41,386 bases of DNA from Azolla pinnata (GCA_037176905.1 JBBBWG010027312.1:96324-137709); one strand, 5' to 3'. Counted from the stretch's first letter, positions 11,015 to 37,541 are shown. Numbers and translations are program-made. Notes: a model not told the origin generated them from the letters alone.

Positions 11015-11620
11015 GTATGTATGTATGTATGTATGTATGTATGTATGTATGTATGTATGTATGTATGCATGTATGTATGTATGTGTGCATGTATGTATGT
11101 GTGTGTGCATGTATGCCATGCGTGCGTATGCCAATGTATATATAACTGTATGTATGTGTGCATGTGTGCATGCATGCGTGCGTGCATTTATGTATGTGTG
11201 CGATGCGTGTGTATGCATGTGAAGCATATACTAGGATGTTTTGCATGGTGTACTGAGACGTATGTATGCGTATGCTTATGTATGTCTTGAATTTTAGTCA
11301 CGCTCTGTGCGTGCATGTTTGCATCAGTCTACATATCCACATGTAGGCATGTATGTGCACAATGGTGCATATTATGCTTGTGTATGTTTACGTAGGGTAT
11401 GTGCGTGGATGCATGTTTGTATGTATGTATGTATGCATGCGTTTGTTTTCCTCCAAAGAATGGCTTCCATTAGTTATACAAAGTTTACATTACAAAACCA
11501 ACAATAGTTTTCCAGGATCATACATTCGATGTTATTGTATCATGTCTGTGTGCATGTATAAATGGGTGGATGCATGCATGTATGTATGTATGTATGTATG
11601 TATGCTTGTGTGTATGTGCT
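11015..11620. repeat. GTAT/ATGT tetranucleotide microsatellite, degenerating rightward
   Basis: Pure GTAT repeats run from about 11015 to 11090, then interrupted ATGT/GTGC runs continue to about 11290, with further short blocks at about 11417-11440 and 11570-11605. The long reading frames across this stretch on both strands (Tyr-Ile-His-Thr or Met-Tyr-Val-Cys repeats) are repeat artefacts. Confidence 0.85.
11137..11145 (-). promoter_or_regulatory. Possible TATA box of the histidine-rich gene
   Basis: The minus strand reads TTATATATA, followed by CATTGG, about 170 bp upstream of the ATG at 10969. It lies within an ATGT-type microsatellite, so it may be a chance match in low-complexity DNA. 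Confidence 0.25.
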
Positions 11621-11662
11621 TATCTATACATGCATGTATGACATTATGGTTCTTTCTTTTAG

Positions 11663-11808
11663 GCTGGAAAGGAACTCTGCTAATTGCTGGCCTCACAGCA
11701 TCCACTACCTCGCTTGACTCGTCCAAGCTTAAGAGTATATTAGTACATGTTTGTCGCACAATTCGGCAGCAACATCCCTATGATTTTCCTCTGGATGGCA
11801 CTGAATGA
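11663..11808 (+). other. Exon-like segment, gene unknown
   Basis: A pyrimidine tract and AG (11652-11662) precede a frame that runs from 11663 to a TGA at 11808. It encodes about 48 residues of ordinary protein-like composition (WKGTLLIAGL, then SKLKSILVHVC, ending FPLDGTE). It stands out from the surrounding simple repeats and could be a final exon or a captured gene fragment. No matching upstream exon could be established. The only candidate is the plus-strand ATG at 10968, whose short lysine/arginine-rich frame runs into a GTATGT donor-like sequence at 11015. I do not recognise the protein. Confidence 0.3.
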
Positions 11809-14800
11809 CATGAAGCTGCTGCAAGTCTGGATCAGATGACAGATCAGATCAAATCATAAAAAGCTGGGGTGCCCACGATTCATTCGCAATACTCTCTAGG
11901 TTCCAGTTTGCCAGCTCGCAGATCTAGCCGATGCATCTCGCTGCTATTTGTTGTTTATTACACATGCCCTTTGTTCACATGTTCTCTTTCTCTCGATAGT
12001 TCTTTTCACTTTCGTGCAAATAATAACGTAACCTTACCCATAGATCCACCAAGAGACCTTAACATGTCAAACCCATCGTAACATTACGGATCAGCTTAGA
12101 TAATGATCAACCAAATTTGCAAAATATGTTTCTTTGTTCTTGTGTACTGAATGAATGTCTAAACAAAGCAAATTTGTCGTCTGAAGATGTTAATCCTCAC
12201 AACTTATATATGCACTCTAATTGTGAGAATGCATTCTGCTTTTACCGTGTAGAGCACAAGCTCGAGAACAATATGAAAATGGAGGTGAAAAGTCCACAAA
12301 CCCACTATTGCAAACACTCGTTTTGAACATTAACTTAACTCTCGAGGAATGTCACCCTTTTTAATTACATATATATCTGTGAATTGGACCATTGAACATC
12401 GGTAATCTGTAGAAATGTCCCAAATGTATATATGTATGTTATAAATCTCAACCTAGTTGTTGTAAATTTCATAAATCTTATTTGACTTACAAACATAATA
12501 ATATCTTCAACACTTGTTAATCTTGTAATTGAGCCATTTAAATTAAACAACTCTCATAATGTTGTCTCAAGAAAATTTTAAGGGGCATGCCTATACTATA
12601 TTTTGCTTTCCCCCTCCCCCCCCAAAACCGATATATTTCAATTAATTAACCCAAGATTTATATGTAGTGAGACTATATAGATTTGCAAACTTCAGTAACT
12701 TCTAAATTACTTTCTACCAGCTTACATCTCCTCAACCCTCTTACACCTTTGCCTTGCTTTCCATCCGTTACCATTATGATTCGTGAAATTTGTGGAGGAA
12801 ACAACCATGTTGGAGGTGTAAAGTTCCATGCTGGTTTCCCACGTCGAAGGTTAACATTTTCCAAATGTGATACATATGAAAGCTTTTCTTTGTATCATAT
12901 TTCTTGTGACATGTAATTGTGTCATATTGCCCTTTCAAGGTATACACTACCATCACCTAGCCATTATGAATCGTTTTAATTGGATGCATAGTAATATCAT
13001 AAAAAACTTTGTTACATCTAGTTGTCCAAATATACCACATCGTTATCATGCAAATAAACTCCCACTCAATATGCATATCCTTAATCACACAAGAGGCCTA
13101 TGATTGATCCATTTGTGCACAACTTATGTGCCTTTTTTGTATCCTAAAGATTGAATCTCTTGGATTTGAGGCATAATAAATTGTCATCATATCTGAACAA
13201 GCTTACACTGTCATGCCCCAAGATTATGATTCATCAGCTGTACAACTTACCGCCAAAAGTCGTAAGACTCTATTCCATACCATTTGTGTTACTTGACACT
13301 ATTACAAGCAATGTTCCAATGTTTTGATATCGTGGTTACAACATTTTCATGTACTCGATCTACCTGTATATTGCATGTAGATGAGGAGAGAGCAAAGTGC
13401 CATTGGGAAAAACGAATAGGAAGCTGTGATATATGGCAAAGTATGCATTGGATTCAATCATTTGAAAGGGCAATGTTGATAATGAGTTGTGATATATGGT
13501 GAAGAATGCATTGGATTCAATCAGAAGAAAGTGAAAGGTTGATAATGAGTTGTGATATATGGCGAAGAATGCATTGGATTCCATAAGAATTGTTTTATTT
13601 TGGTTTTGACAAATGATGAGCTTTTCTTTTGTAATGGTAATGTTAGTCCAAAAATTTTGCCTCGATGAAATGTGGACTTATCCGAGGGCGAAGTGTACTT
13701 TCGTAAACTTGTTAAGCTATGAAGCCTTTCCTCTCTGTTATGTTCCAAACTCTTCTAGAACTAGCAACCGACATAATTCTTTGTTTCTTTCTATGTAGCG
13801 AGTTAACCATGCAATGTCAGATCATAGGTATCAGTGTCCACCAAATCTAGGGGTTTGTATCTATCTTATGGTGAGCAATTGAGTACAAATTTAGGAATTG
13901 CAGATGTTGGATTCTATTGTTAAAGATGAAGAAAGGAAACAAGTTCACGATGATGTCTGCGCAAGTAACTTTTAAGATTGAACGTGTGACGAACTTGTTA
14001 CATTAGCTACATTTGACACTTTCATTTAGTAGTCAACGAAGGGTGGCTTCACACCCCCACCATAACAGTTGATGGAAAGGTTGTCGACACCGTTTTGGCA
14101 TTATGATGATTTGTTCACTAATACACAAAGGACTCCATATGGTAATGATTTGGTTGTAAGATGCATTTCGGTTTCTAATGGTGATCAATTTTGATCCAAA
14201 TGAGCTTACATTCTAATTAAAATTCTTGCCTTCGCCCGTATTAGCCAGTGTTCAATAGTTAAAAGCCTAGGCCCCGTATTTTTTTAAATGTGATTTTGAT
14301 ACAAACCTCTCAATATTGATTGTTGTTTATCATTTCTTCCTCTTGTTCTCTATTCCAATACCGTGAAGAATGTCAATTGAACACCTTATATTCATTCAAT
14401 TATATAATGTATCGTGATTGTATATGGATTAAGTGTAGCTTCTTTAAACATAGAATTTTGGTAAGGTGTTAGCAGAGCGCGTGACTAATTAAGAGATTAT
14501 CTATATCTTTTAAAGGCTAATATGACAGATAAATGTCACGATTACGAGATATGTACCTAGTCATCCATAATAATAATAATAGTTCATAGAAATTTGATCT
14601 GTCAACACAAGCAAGTACACATGCACTTAAAAAATTGAGCTTGGTCTTTGCATTTGTGCTTTAGATTTTCAGTATGTCTGTGGAGTGTGCTAGACCCAAC
14701 TGTCACTGGTGTGATCACAACTTAAACTAATTGATTAATGTTGTTATTCTGATCCACGATCGCTAACCTGATTCGATTAGTTTAATCGCAGCAAGCGGCT

Positions 14801-14906
14801 CATCGAGCTGATGATAAGTCGGCATGGAAAGCGAGACCCACATACAAGACATCGAGAAATCCCTTGGTCTCATACAGCCTACGCGTAGGCCCTCAGATGC
14901 ATATGG
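11809..14906. other. AT-rich intergenic DNA without recognisable genes
   Basis: Read on both strands. The open frames are short and match nothing known; no LTR pair, target-site duplication, tRNA or rRNA was seen. The stretch may contain decayed transposon sequence, but nothing diagnostic was found. A 63-bp tandem repeat inside it is listed separately. Confidence 0.4.
13425..13590. repeat. 63-bp tandem repeat, about 2.6 copies
   Basis: Units start with TGTGATATATGG at 13425, 13488 and 13551. Each continues with a variant of AAGAATGCATTGGATTC and the first two end before a GATAATGAGT block. Spacing is exactly 63 bp twice. Because 63 is a multiple of three, parallel reading frames (for example minus 13360-13584) show the same 21-residue pattern; no protein function is implied. 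Confidence 0.85.
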
Positions 14907-14930
14907 ATCATCATCATCATCATCATCATC
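14907..14930. repeat. (CAT)n microsatellite
   Basis: About eight consecutive CAT/ATC units in otherwise unremarkable intergenic DNA. Confidence 0.9.
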
Positions 14931-15409
14931 AAAGCCATTACCCTAATGTTATGAGAAGAACTACTTCGAGAAACCAAGATGGAGCTTCACACCTCTAGCA
15001 TAGTTCTTTCCTCCACCAATCGAGAACTGCATCGAGAAGATGTACGCGTTCACAGATCACCAAAAGCTCACACATACGGCAACAAGAGACGCGGAGGCGT
15101 ATTCATACAGGCGAGCGGAGGCTTTTATGTACGTATGTACGTACGTATGGACCATATCCTCGATGATGTTACGTTACGTAAAGAAGTCAGTCGAATGATG
15201 CGCTGTGTGTGCCCACTGTCGCCGCTGTTTGGTGCAGGAAGAAGACATCGTTCGTCGCGTTCTTTCGCTGTTTCTGCGATCAGTTGCTGGAATGCGTGTT
15301 GACTTTCGATCTTCTTCCTCTCTGACAGATGCTGAATGGGGCGGTTTTTGAAGCATCCGAAGGGCCAGAGACCGGTCTTAGAACATCGATTTGGTCGCCT
15401 ATTTTTATT
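14931..15409. other. Intergenic DNA, no gene seen
   Basis: Contains short palindromic blocks of GTAC/TACG (about 15128-15150 and 15166-15180). The open frames on both strands are short, overlap each other and resemble no known family. Confidence 0.4.
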
Positions 15410-15605
15410 TTTTATGCATACATACATGCATATTCATGCATATCCATCCATCCGCTCATACATTCCATTCATACATTCCATCCATGCATCCATACATACA
15501 TACATTTATGTACTCACCTGCATATGCATATACACATCCAAACATACGCGCATTCCATACATTCATCCGTGTATGTGCATGCATGAGTGTATATGCATGT
15601 AACTG
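15410..15605. repeat. CATA/CATC-rich degenerate tetranucleotide tract
   Basis: Mixed CATA, CATC, CATT and TGCA words without a strict unit. It opens parallel frames rich in Ile, His, Tyr and Thr. Confidence 0.7.
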
Positions 15606-15899
15606 CATACCGTCCATGCGTACGTGCATCAAACACAACACTTCGCAAAGCTTCTGGGTTTCGCAAACACGAACGTAGTAAGTCTGCAAACAATGTTACG
15701 CGTTCTTCTGCTTGAAAGAAAAGAATCGGAGTTTTTCACCCCCTTCTTTTCTTTTAGTAGCATGAATCGATGGGGTTCAGCGAATCTACCGTTCCTCTCG
15801 ACTGAAGCAAGGTTCTGGCGATTTATCATCGATCTCGACTGTTCGAATCGTTCCCGATTGCGTTTTGCATGTTTTGCAGCTTGCGAAAGTATGGTTCGT

Positions 15900-16310
15900 T
15901 CGATGCATGCATGCATGCATGCACGCGTACGCGCAGGCATGGACATTAGTGCGCATCCATCCATGCAGGCGCGCATGCATGCATGCATGTGAACATGCAT
16001 AATCATGCATGCGCCACATGCAGAGTCATGCATTACCCATCCACCCACGCGCACATACATCCGCACGCGCACATACATGCGTGCATGCACATGCACGCAT
16101 GTGCATGCATCCGTACGCGCACATACATACATGCACCCACGCACGCACGCACGCACGCACGCATGCATGCATATCCATCCATATGCACATGCATGCATAT
16201 CCATCCATACGTACGTGCACATACATCCATGCACATGCATGCATATCGACATGCGCATGCATCCATGCATTTATGCATGCATGCACACATGCATGCATGC
16301 ATCGCAAGAA
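15900..16310. repeat. Palindromic ATGC/GCAC tetranucleotide tract upstream of receptor kinase A
   Basis: Long runs of the self-complementary words ATGC and GCAT mixed with alternating purine-pyrimidine GCAC/CGCA and ATCC blocks. It ends about 220 bp before the start codon at 16530. Both strands look alike, so long frames appear in all six readings (for example 15629-16270 minus and 16009-16590 plus); none is credible as a gene. Confidence 0.85.
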
Positions 16311-16529
16311 GAACAGTTCTGCATTATCCACAGAGACAAAGAGTTTTCTCTCTTCTTTCTCTTCTCTGTGCAATCTCTGCAGAGCAAATAATTCCATCGC
16401 CATCGCCATCGCCATCGCCAATGCCCACTACTGTTTCCTTCCCTCAATCCGCCTCTCTGCTCTCCTGCTCCCTCTAGAAGCTCATCATTCCCGATTCCCC
16501 ACCATCTGCGTTAATCTCTGCCCCGCGCC

Positions 16530-24789
<8,260 letters not shown>

Positions 24790-26438
24790 TCAATATTTAC
24801 AAGTTAAAATATGGGGTCCAACTAACCGATTCTTTTTATTTGCTGTTGCTTGGTGTGTTACACTTCTCATGTAATTTGCCTCTGAAAGCGTCTCATGTAA
24901 TTCACCGCTGCAAAACTGAGTGAGAGCACCTGTGATTTTTTTTACTCTTCTTTTCTCTAACTGGAAATTTTCAAGTCATTTTGTATTATTGAAGTCGTGT
25001 CACAGCCTGTGCCATAAATGGTGTAAAGAGAATGTATTATATATATTGAAGTATCTGTAACAGTCTCATTTGTTATTCATGGACCGATTCTGCTTGTGTA
25101 CATTATCGATGTCTGTACATGGGACATGATGCTGAATTTGTGCTTTGTTGGGTATATATTGTTTTCTAAGACATGATGATGTGGGCGTGGACAGCCCAAA
25201 CAGTCAAAGTTTGTGGAACTTAAACTGGATTGAACCAAACCATGAAACGACAAAGTTCAATCAAATTAAACTGTCTATGCCATTTTAAATTGCCTGAGCT
25301 GTGTTTTGAACCTTTTAAGCCAAATTTGCAAGCTAAAGCTAGATCTAAAAGTTAAAATCTTAACCATGTAACCATTTAATCTATGAAGTAATGATTTCTG
25401 GTTTTTTCTTGATTCCGACTGATATGGGTTGCCCTATGGAAGCATTAATGCTGGTTAATAATATTGGAGAATGCCAGTCCAATTAGGGCCATGAACCTAT
25501 GAGATCGATCATTCATTTTGAAGGAAGGTACCTTCATGAATGATTGTTGTTGGTTCTGATGGAAAATGGATGATTGGTAGATGACTAGTGATTGACTGAT
25601 GAATTAGGAAGACAACTGATTAGAAATCCCTATTGACTATCAATTAACTATTGACTAGCAATAGAACAGGAAGATTAGGAAGTGATTGATGAAGAAAAAT
25701 GCAGCGTGGTTAAATCAACAAATATTGAGTTTTTGCGCTAATTTGGAGTGCTAGGTATCAACTAGCTGGATAATCTTAAACATGTAAATCTAGTTCTAAG
25801 CCATGGTTTTCGCAATGGTTTCGCACTCTTATCATATCTTTGTATTTTTCTGGAGTGCATAGGAGATCTGTTTATCTCAGTTAAATGAAGCTCCAGCTAC
25901 CTTTCTTTAGCTTCCACATGTATTTGTAGGTAAAATACCATTAATGATGAGGTCTTTGCATTTGGGCCACGTTTACATACCTTGTATGGACAGCGGTTTG
26001 CCAAATGAATAAATACAAAAGATTGGCTTGTGCGCCGTAATATGATTCTTGATGTTCCAACTCTTCGCATGTATTTTCGAAGGAGCCTAAATACCACATT
26101 CCTTGTCTTTTAGCTTTATCATATATGCCAGTGATACTTTTTTTTTTGCTTTTGTAGGCTGATTCACACAGAAGATACATGGGAGAACCTTTTTTCTTGT
26201 TTTTGTAGGCTGATTCACACAGAAGGTATATGGGAGGTCAAGCAAGTGGATGATTTCATTTTTTTGTAGGGCTATTATGTAACGTGTTGGTCAATTAAGT
26301 AGATGATTTTATATTTCTGTGGGGTAATTCAATATAGGTCAAATCAGTAAATGTCGAGGAATCTTCATGACAACAACTGGTTGAGATAGATTTATGTATT
26401 TGGTTGGGCAAGTCATGCACTACATTATAGGGTGTCAT
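24790..26438. other. Convergent intergenic region between the two receptor kinases
   Basis: 3' flank of gene A to about 25275, also present in the pseudogene copy at 8300-8775, then AT-rich DNA with a TGACTAG/TGATTG-rich stretch near 25570-25690. A roughly 35-bp direct repeat (TTTTGTAGGCTGATTCACAC at about 26151 and 26202) lies near the end of gene B. No further gene seen; the minus frames at 25897-26180 look like chance. Confidence 0.5.
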
Positions 26439-33532
<7,094 letters not shown>

Positions 33533-33599
33533 GGCAGGTCCAAAGCTGTCAGGGTGGATATGGCTTGAAAGGGGAGAACAGGCTGGACTTAGAACAGCT

Positions 33600-33727
33600 G
33601 CTGTAGTAGTAGTATAGTAGAAGAAGAAGATGAAGAAGAAGAAGATGATGATGATGCTGATGGAGAAGAAGAAGAAGATGATGATGATGATGGTGGTGCT
33701 GATGAAGAAGAAGAAGAAGAAGAAGAG
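33600..33727. repeat. GAA/GAT trinucleotide tract upstream of kinase B
   Basis: Alternating blocks of GAA and GAT lie 70-195 bp upstream of the start codon at 33532. On the gene strand these are TTC and ATC. Open frames across it (33314-33739 minus) are repeat-driven upstream of the true start. A TATATAG-like word on the minus strand near 33796-33803 could be the TATA box, which would put the repeat in the leader, but this is weak. Confidence 0.8.
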
Positions 33728-33732
33728 ATCAA

Positions 33733-36310
33733 GGGACACATCCTAAGTTCAAATCCTGCCACAACCATTTTCCTTCAGCTTTTACCCAATTCTATCTATA
33801 TAACATGTTTCTCATTCATTCATTCTCTCTTTCTTTCTTTTGCATGCCTTTTGAGCCAGAGAGGGTCTTGGACCTGACTCATGGCATTCTGATGATGCCC
33901 TCTCTGATGCTGATCGATCCGCTTCGCATTCCTGCAGGCTTTCGATCTGTGTCCTTGCCCCTCGATGTCTGCTGTTGCATGGAGCGATTGATTTCGGCGG
34001 ACAGATCTCTGTTTTGATCTCTTTTTCTTTTTTCCGATCGATCCGTCTCGCGAGGTCTGATCCTTCTGAGGACGAGTCCGTCGAAAAGCTCGCGAAACCT
34101 GTCTTCTTTCCTCTGCGCCGTCGGTGCGATCGCTTCCGGGAGCTGCCTTTGTTCGATCGATCCAGCTCACGAGCTGATCTTCTCAACCAAATCTTGCTTC
34201 TTGTTATGTGATAATGACAAGTCCGAGAGAGCATCGAAAAGCTCCGTCCGCAGTATATATATCGTCTCTCTCCATTTGCTTGTATCTGCTGGTCTAGAAA
34301 TATCAAATGCGAAGGAATGAACCAAATTCCCTCAGCTGTAACCATACCATAGCCGAACATCAGAAGCCTCAAAGCCATAATCGATTGGATCAAGGCCCAT
34401 CAGAGCCATCAAGTTGTGCCTACAATGCAGGGGAAAGAGGCAAGTCACGAGTAGAATAGTCATGAGCAAGATGCTAGTATTTATTAGATGGTCCAGATAT
34501 GGCCATTCGATCGTCGTGTCGAGTATGCAGTACAGTTGCAGTTACGAGGGGTGCTTGAAATGTTTTGCTCACAACAGATCTTCAATGTTTGACCTTGAAA
34601 CTACTAACTATTATTATGTTGTAACAAGTCAAAGTATTACAAGAGAGGTCTTGGGTTCAAATCTTTGCTTTCGAGCATCAAGGGTTGAGTTCATACAATT
34701 GCGAATAATGCTTTATCCCCTCTTAGGAGGGGCAAATCTCGCATTATCTTCGGGATGTTGAGAGATTTGACCAGCATCATGAACAAGGAATCAACATGCC
34801 AATTCGGATTCTTTGATGTTTTTGAAACCTTCAACATTTCGATGTCTGGCATTTGATCTAGTCTTGCCGACACGATTCCGACGCTTCAAAGTCAATGCAA
34901 TCTAAACATATTAAGTACCCAAAAGGAGCCTCAAAAGTTGGTCTTTTATTGTGTTCAGACAACTCACCCAGTCCACTGAGTCCGATAGGCCTGATTCCCA
35001 ATGATCATCCATATGATTGTGTTTAGGTGCTAACTTTGGTAGCAAAATCGAGTTGAATATGTATATAAAATGCACAACTCTGGGTCCTGGCATGTACCTT
35101 TCGAATAGCTAGTTATGGCCAACATGGCATTGCTGGAACGAGTATTCGCCTGATATGTTGATCGTTGAGTTTAGTAAAGAAAAGAAAGAAAGATATATTA
35201 ACGTTTTCTTAGGCCAATTTCGGCCTCCCCCATGAGAGGGCAAGCGATGGTTAGACATGATGGCCCCATGCTAGACGACATGGCCCATAAGACAAAACAT
35301 AAATAATGTCTGTATATCCACTACTTATCTATGAGAGTACGAGAATAATTACAAATACAATCATCTAATGTTCAAACTGTGCAAATATTGTGTCGATAAT
35401 TTGTCGAAATAAAAGAAAAAATGATCGGTAAACATAATATATAATGGAACAATCTAAAGGAAAAGAGGGAGAACGAGTGGGGTGGAGATTGTGTGCGACG
35501 AAAAGATATCGATGATCGTAACTGCAACCATAGCTAGCAGCATTACTGATTTGTTGATGCAATGCTATAATTGTCATTTCTTTTCTTGAGTCAATTCTCT
35601 AAAATTGGTTGAAACAATATATATATTTTTTGTTTCAACCAAATTATCTGAGGATGTATCGATCGAAAAACTATGAGGGCTTTTTTCTTTAAATATTGTA
35701 AACTTGCAGCCAAAAAGGCATTTTTTTCACTAATGGTAGAAAATTCTGTTGGAAACATGTGCCTCGAACTTTCATCCAAACATCTACCATTATATCTATT
35801 GTTACATATCTGTCTATACTTCAAAGATTACGATTACTTTCATTGTGATTGTGTTCCGGTAATAAGAGAGTTGTACAAGTCTTGAAAAAAAAAGGAACCC
35901 AAGAGGGCTTAGTGTTTTGCTAACGATCAAGATGCAGCAAGCTACTTTCAGCCCCTCCCCTATCAATCCATACTATTCTGAAGAAACATGTTTGACATAT
36001 CTGGGGCTGCACTTCACTCAGCATCGAAACCTAGGAGATTTCCCATCGCAGAATTCGCAGCCGGGTTCAATCCATGCTTGCAAGTTTTCACAATCTGATA
36101 GAAGCAAGTGTACACCACTTCTGTGGGGGAGAACATATTGGAACGTGTCCGAAAAACGCCTTCCGAATCATGTCAAAGAGTCTTCAAAATGGTTCAAAAT
36201 GTCCAGAAACTTGTCTGCGGAAATGCTTCACGTTGAAAGGCTTCGAACTTTCCAACATTGCCCAGCGAGGAAAAACAGAAAAATGCGCTCGGGCCGACGA
36301 GGCAGGCCGG
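33733..36310. other. Intergenic DNA between kinase B and the transporter
   Basis: No gene could be supported. The longest frame (33812-34393 minus, 193 codons) is Arg/Ser-rich, overlaps GATCGATC-type low-complexity DNA and resembles nothing known. Isolated GTTCAAATC words near 33752 and 34656 look like tRNA B-boxes but lack the rest of a tRNA. A hairpin at 35605-35642 is listed separately. Confidence 0.4.
35605..35642. repeat. Perfect 12-bp inverted repeat with AT loop
   Basis: TTGGTTGAAACA at 35605-35616 and its exact complement TGTTTCAACCAA at 35631-35642 are separated by a 14-base A/T loop. It could form a hairpin in DNA or RNA. No flanking gene ends close enough to make it an obvious terminator. 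Confidence 0.75.
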
Positions 36311-36329
36311 CCAATCATTGGCCGCCACG
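36311..36329 (+). promoter_or_regulatory. ER-stress element (ERSE) 1, distal, upstream of the transporter
   Basis: CCAAT at 36311-36315, nine spacer bases, CCACG at 36325-36329: an exact match to the ERSE pattern CCAAT-N9-CCACG. It lies about 1.2 kb before the start codon, immediately left of the GAT/GGT array. ERSEs are bound by NF-Y with bZIP factors during the unfolded protein response (established knowledge). Function here is inferred. Confidence 0.6.
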
Positions 36330-36343
36330 TCAGCAAGGAAGAA

Positions 36344-37130
36344 GAGGATGATGATGATGATGGCGGTGATGATGATGGCGGTGATGATGATGGTGGTGAT
36401 GGTGATGGTGATGATGGTGATGATGATGGTGGTGATGGTGGTGGTGATGATGATGATGATGGTGGTGATGGTGATGGTGATGATGGTGGTGGTGGCGATG
36501 GTGGCGATGGTGATGATCACGGTGATGGTGGTGGTGGTGGTGGTGATGATGATGATGATGGTGGTGGTGATGATGGTGATGATGATGATGGTGATGGTGG
36601 TGATGATGGTGGTGATGGTGATGATGATGATGGTGATGGTGGTGATGGCAGCGACGATGATGATGATCATGACAGTAACGATGATGATGGTGATGGTGAT
36701 GATGGTGATGATGGTGGTGGTGGCGATGGTGGTGATGGTGATGATCACGGTGATGGTGATGGTGATGGTGATGATGATGATGGTGATGGTGGTGATGACA
36801 GCGACAGCGATGATGATCATGACAATGACGATGATGATGGTGATAATGGTGATGATGGTGATTATCGTGACGGTGAGGATGATGATGATGGTGGTGGTGG
36901 TGGTGATGGTGACGATGTTGGTGGTGGCGATGGTGGTGATGGTGATGATCACGGTATGGTGATGGTGATGGTGATCATGATGATGGTGATGGTGGTGATG
37001 ACAGCGACGGCGATGATGATCATGACGGTGACGATGATGATGGTGATGATGGTGATGATGGTGATTATCGTGACAGTGAGGATGATGATGATGGTGGTGA
37101 TGGTGGTGATGATTATGATGATGACGGCGG
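36344..37130. repeat. GAT/GGT trinucleotide array (about 790 bp) upstream of the transporter
   Basis: Runs of GATGGT, GATGAT and GGTGGT with occasional CAC, CAT and GAC. A higher-order pattern is visible: TGATGATCAC recurs at 36511, 36739 and 36943 (spacing 228 and 204 bp), and GACAGCGAC-like words at about 36647, 36797 and 37000. Long frames across it (36074-37732 plus; 36194-37168 minus) are repeat-driven. It separates ERSE 1 from the proximal promoter. Confidence 0.92.
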
Positions 37131-37147
37131 TGGAGAGGGGCCAGTGC

Positions 37148-37309
37148 CACGTGGATGGGGCCGCCCAATCAGAGGAAGACACGTGGCCGACCAGCGCGGC
37201 AATTTCCACGCCGAAAAGGGCACATGGCCACGTGGACATGCTGTCGACGTGGCGCTGGCCAATGGGAAGGCTTCTCCGCGCGGGCCGGCCAATCACTGGG
37301 CGACACGTG
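37148..37309 (+). promoter_or_regulatory. Proximal transporter promoter: two ERSEs, four G-boxes, three CCAAT boxes
   Basis: Four CACGTG palindromes lie at 37148-37153, 37180-37185, 37229-37234 and 37304-37309. CCAAT occurs at 37165-37169, 37259-37263 and 37289-37293. Two of these make CCAAT-N10-CACG composites (37165-37183 and 37289-37307), the plant ERSE form. The elements are 235-395 bp upstream of the ATG at 37542. The flanks (GGCCGGCCAATCA) resemble those of ERSE 1, suggesting local duplication. No TATA box was seen. Confidence 0.65.
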
Positions 37310-37400
37310 GCCGGCCCCCCCCCCCAAGTCCAAGCTCACCTCCCGGCAGAAGAAAATCAGCGTGACGAAGGAAATCAACAGACGGGCTTCGCGGCACACG

Positions 37401-37436
37401 AAGCAGAAGCACAGAAGCAGAAGCAGAAGCAGAAGC
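37401..37436 (+). repeat. AGAAGC hexamer repeat in the transporter leader
   Basis: About six AGAAGC-type units about 105 bp before the start codon, probably in the 5' untranslated region. A GCTTCC hexamer repeat sits in the comparable place of the LKR gene. Confidence 0.8.
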
Positions 37437-37541
37437 GAATCAGAAGCAGTGGCAGTAGCAGAAGAGTTGAAGGAGGAGGAGGAGGAGAAGAAGAAGCAGG
37501 AGGTCGAGGTGGAGACGTGAAGCGAGGAGGTTTGCTTCTCC

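Noticed and set aside
10833-11290. Tyr-Ile-His-Thr and Met-Tyr-Val-Cys repeat frames on both strands
   Set aside because: They are direct translations of the GTAT/ATGT microsatellite, which is open in many frames by chance.
10400-16300. Possible CRISPR-like or satellite array interpretation of the regularly spaced repeats
   Set aside because: The units are tetranucleotides or coding decapeptide repeats without unique spacers, in a eukaryotic gene context.
33812-34393. 193-codon minus-strand frame, Arg/Ser-rich
   Set aside because: It overlaps GATCGATC-type low-complexity DNA, has no recognisable domain, and competing frames exist on both strands.
33745-34665. GTTCAAATC words resembling the tRNA B-box (near 33752 and 34656)
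   Set aside because: No A-box at the right distance, no acceptor stem and no anticodon arm could be drawn, so neither a tRNA nor a clear tRNA-derived SINE is supported.
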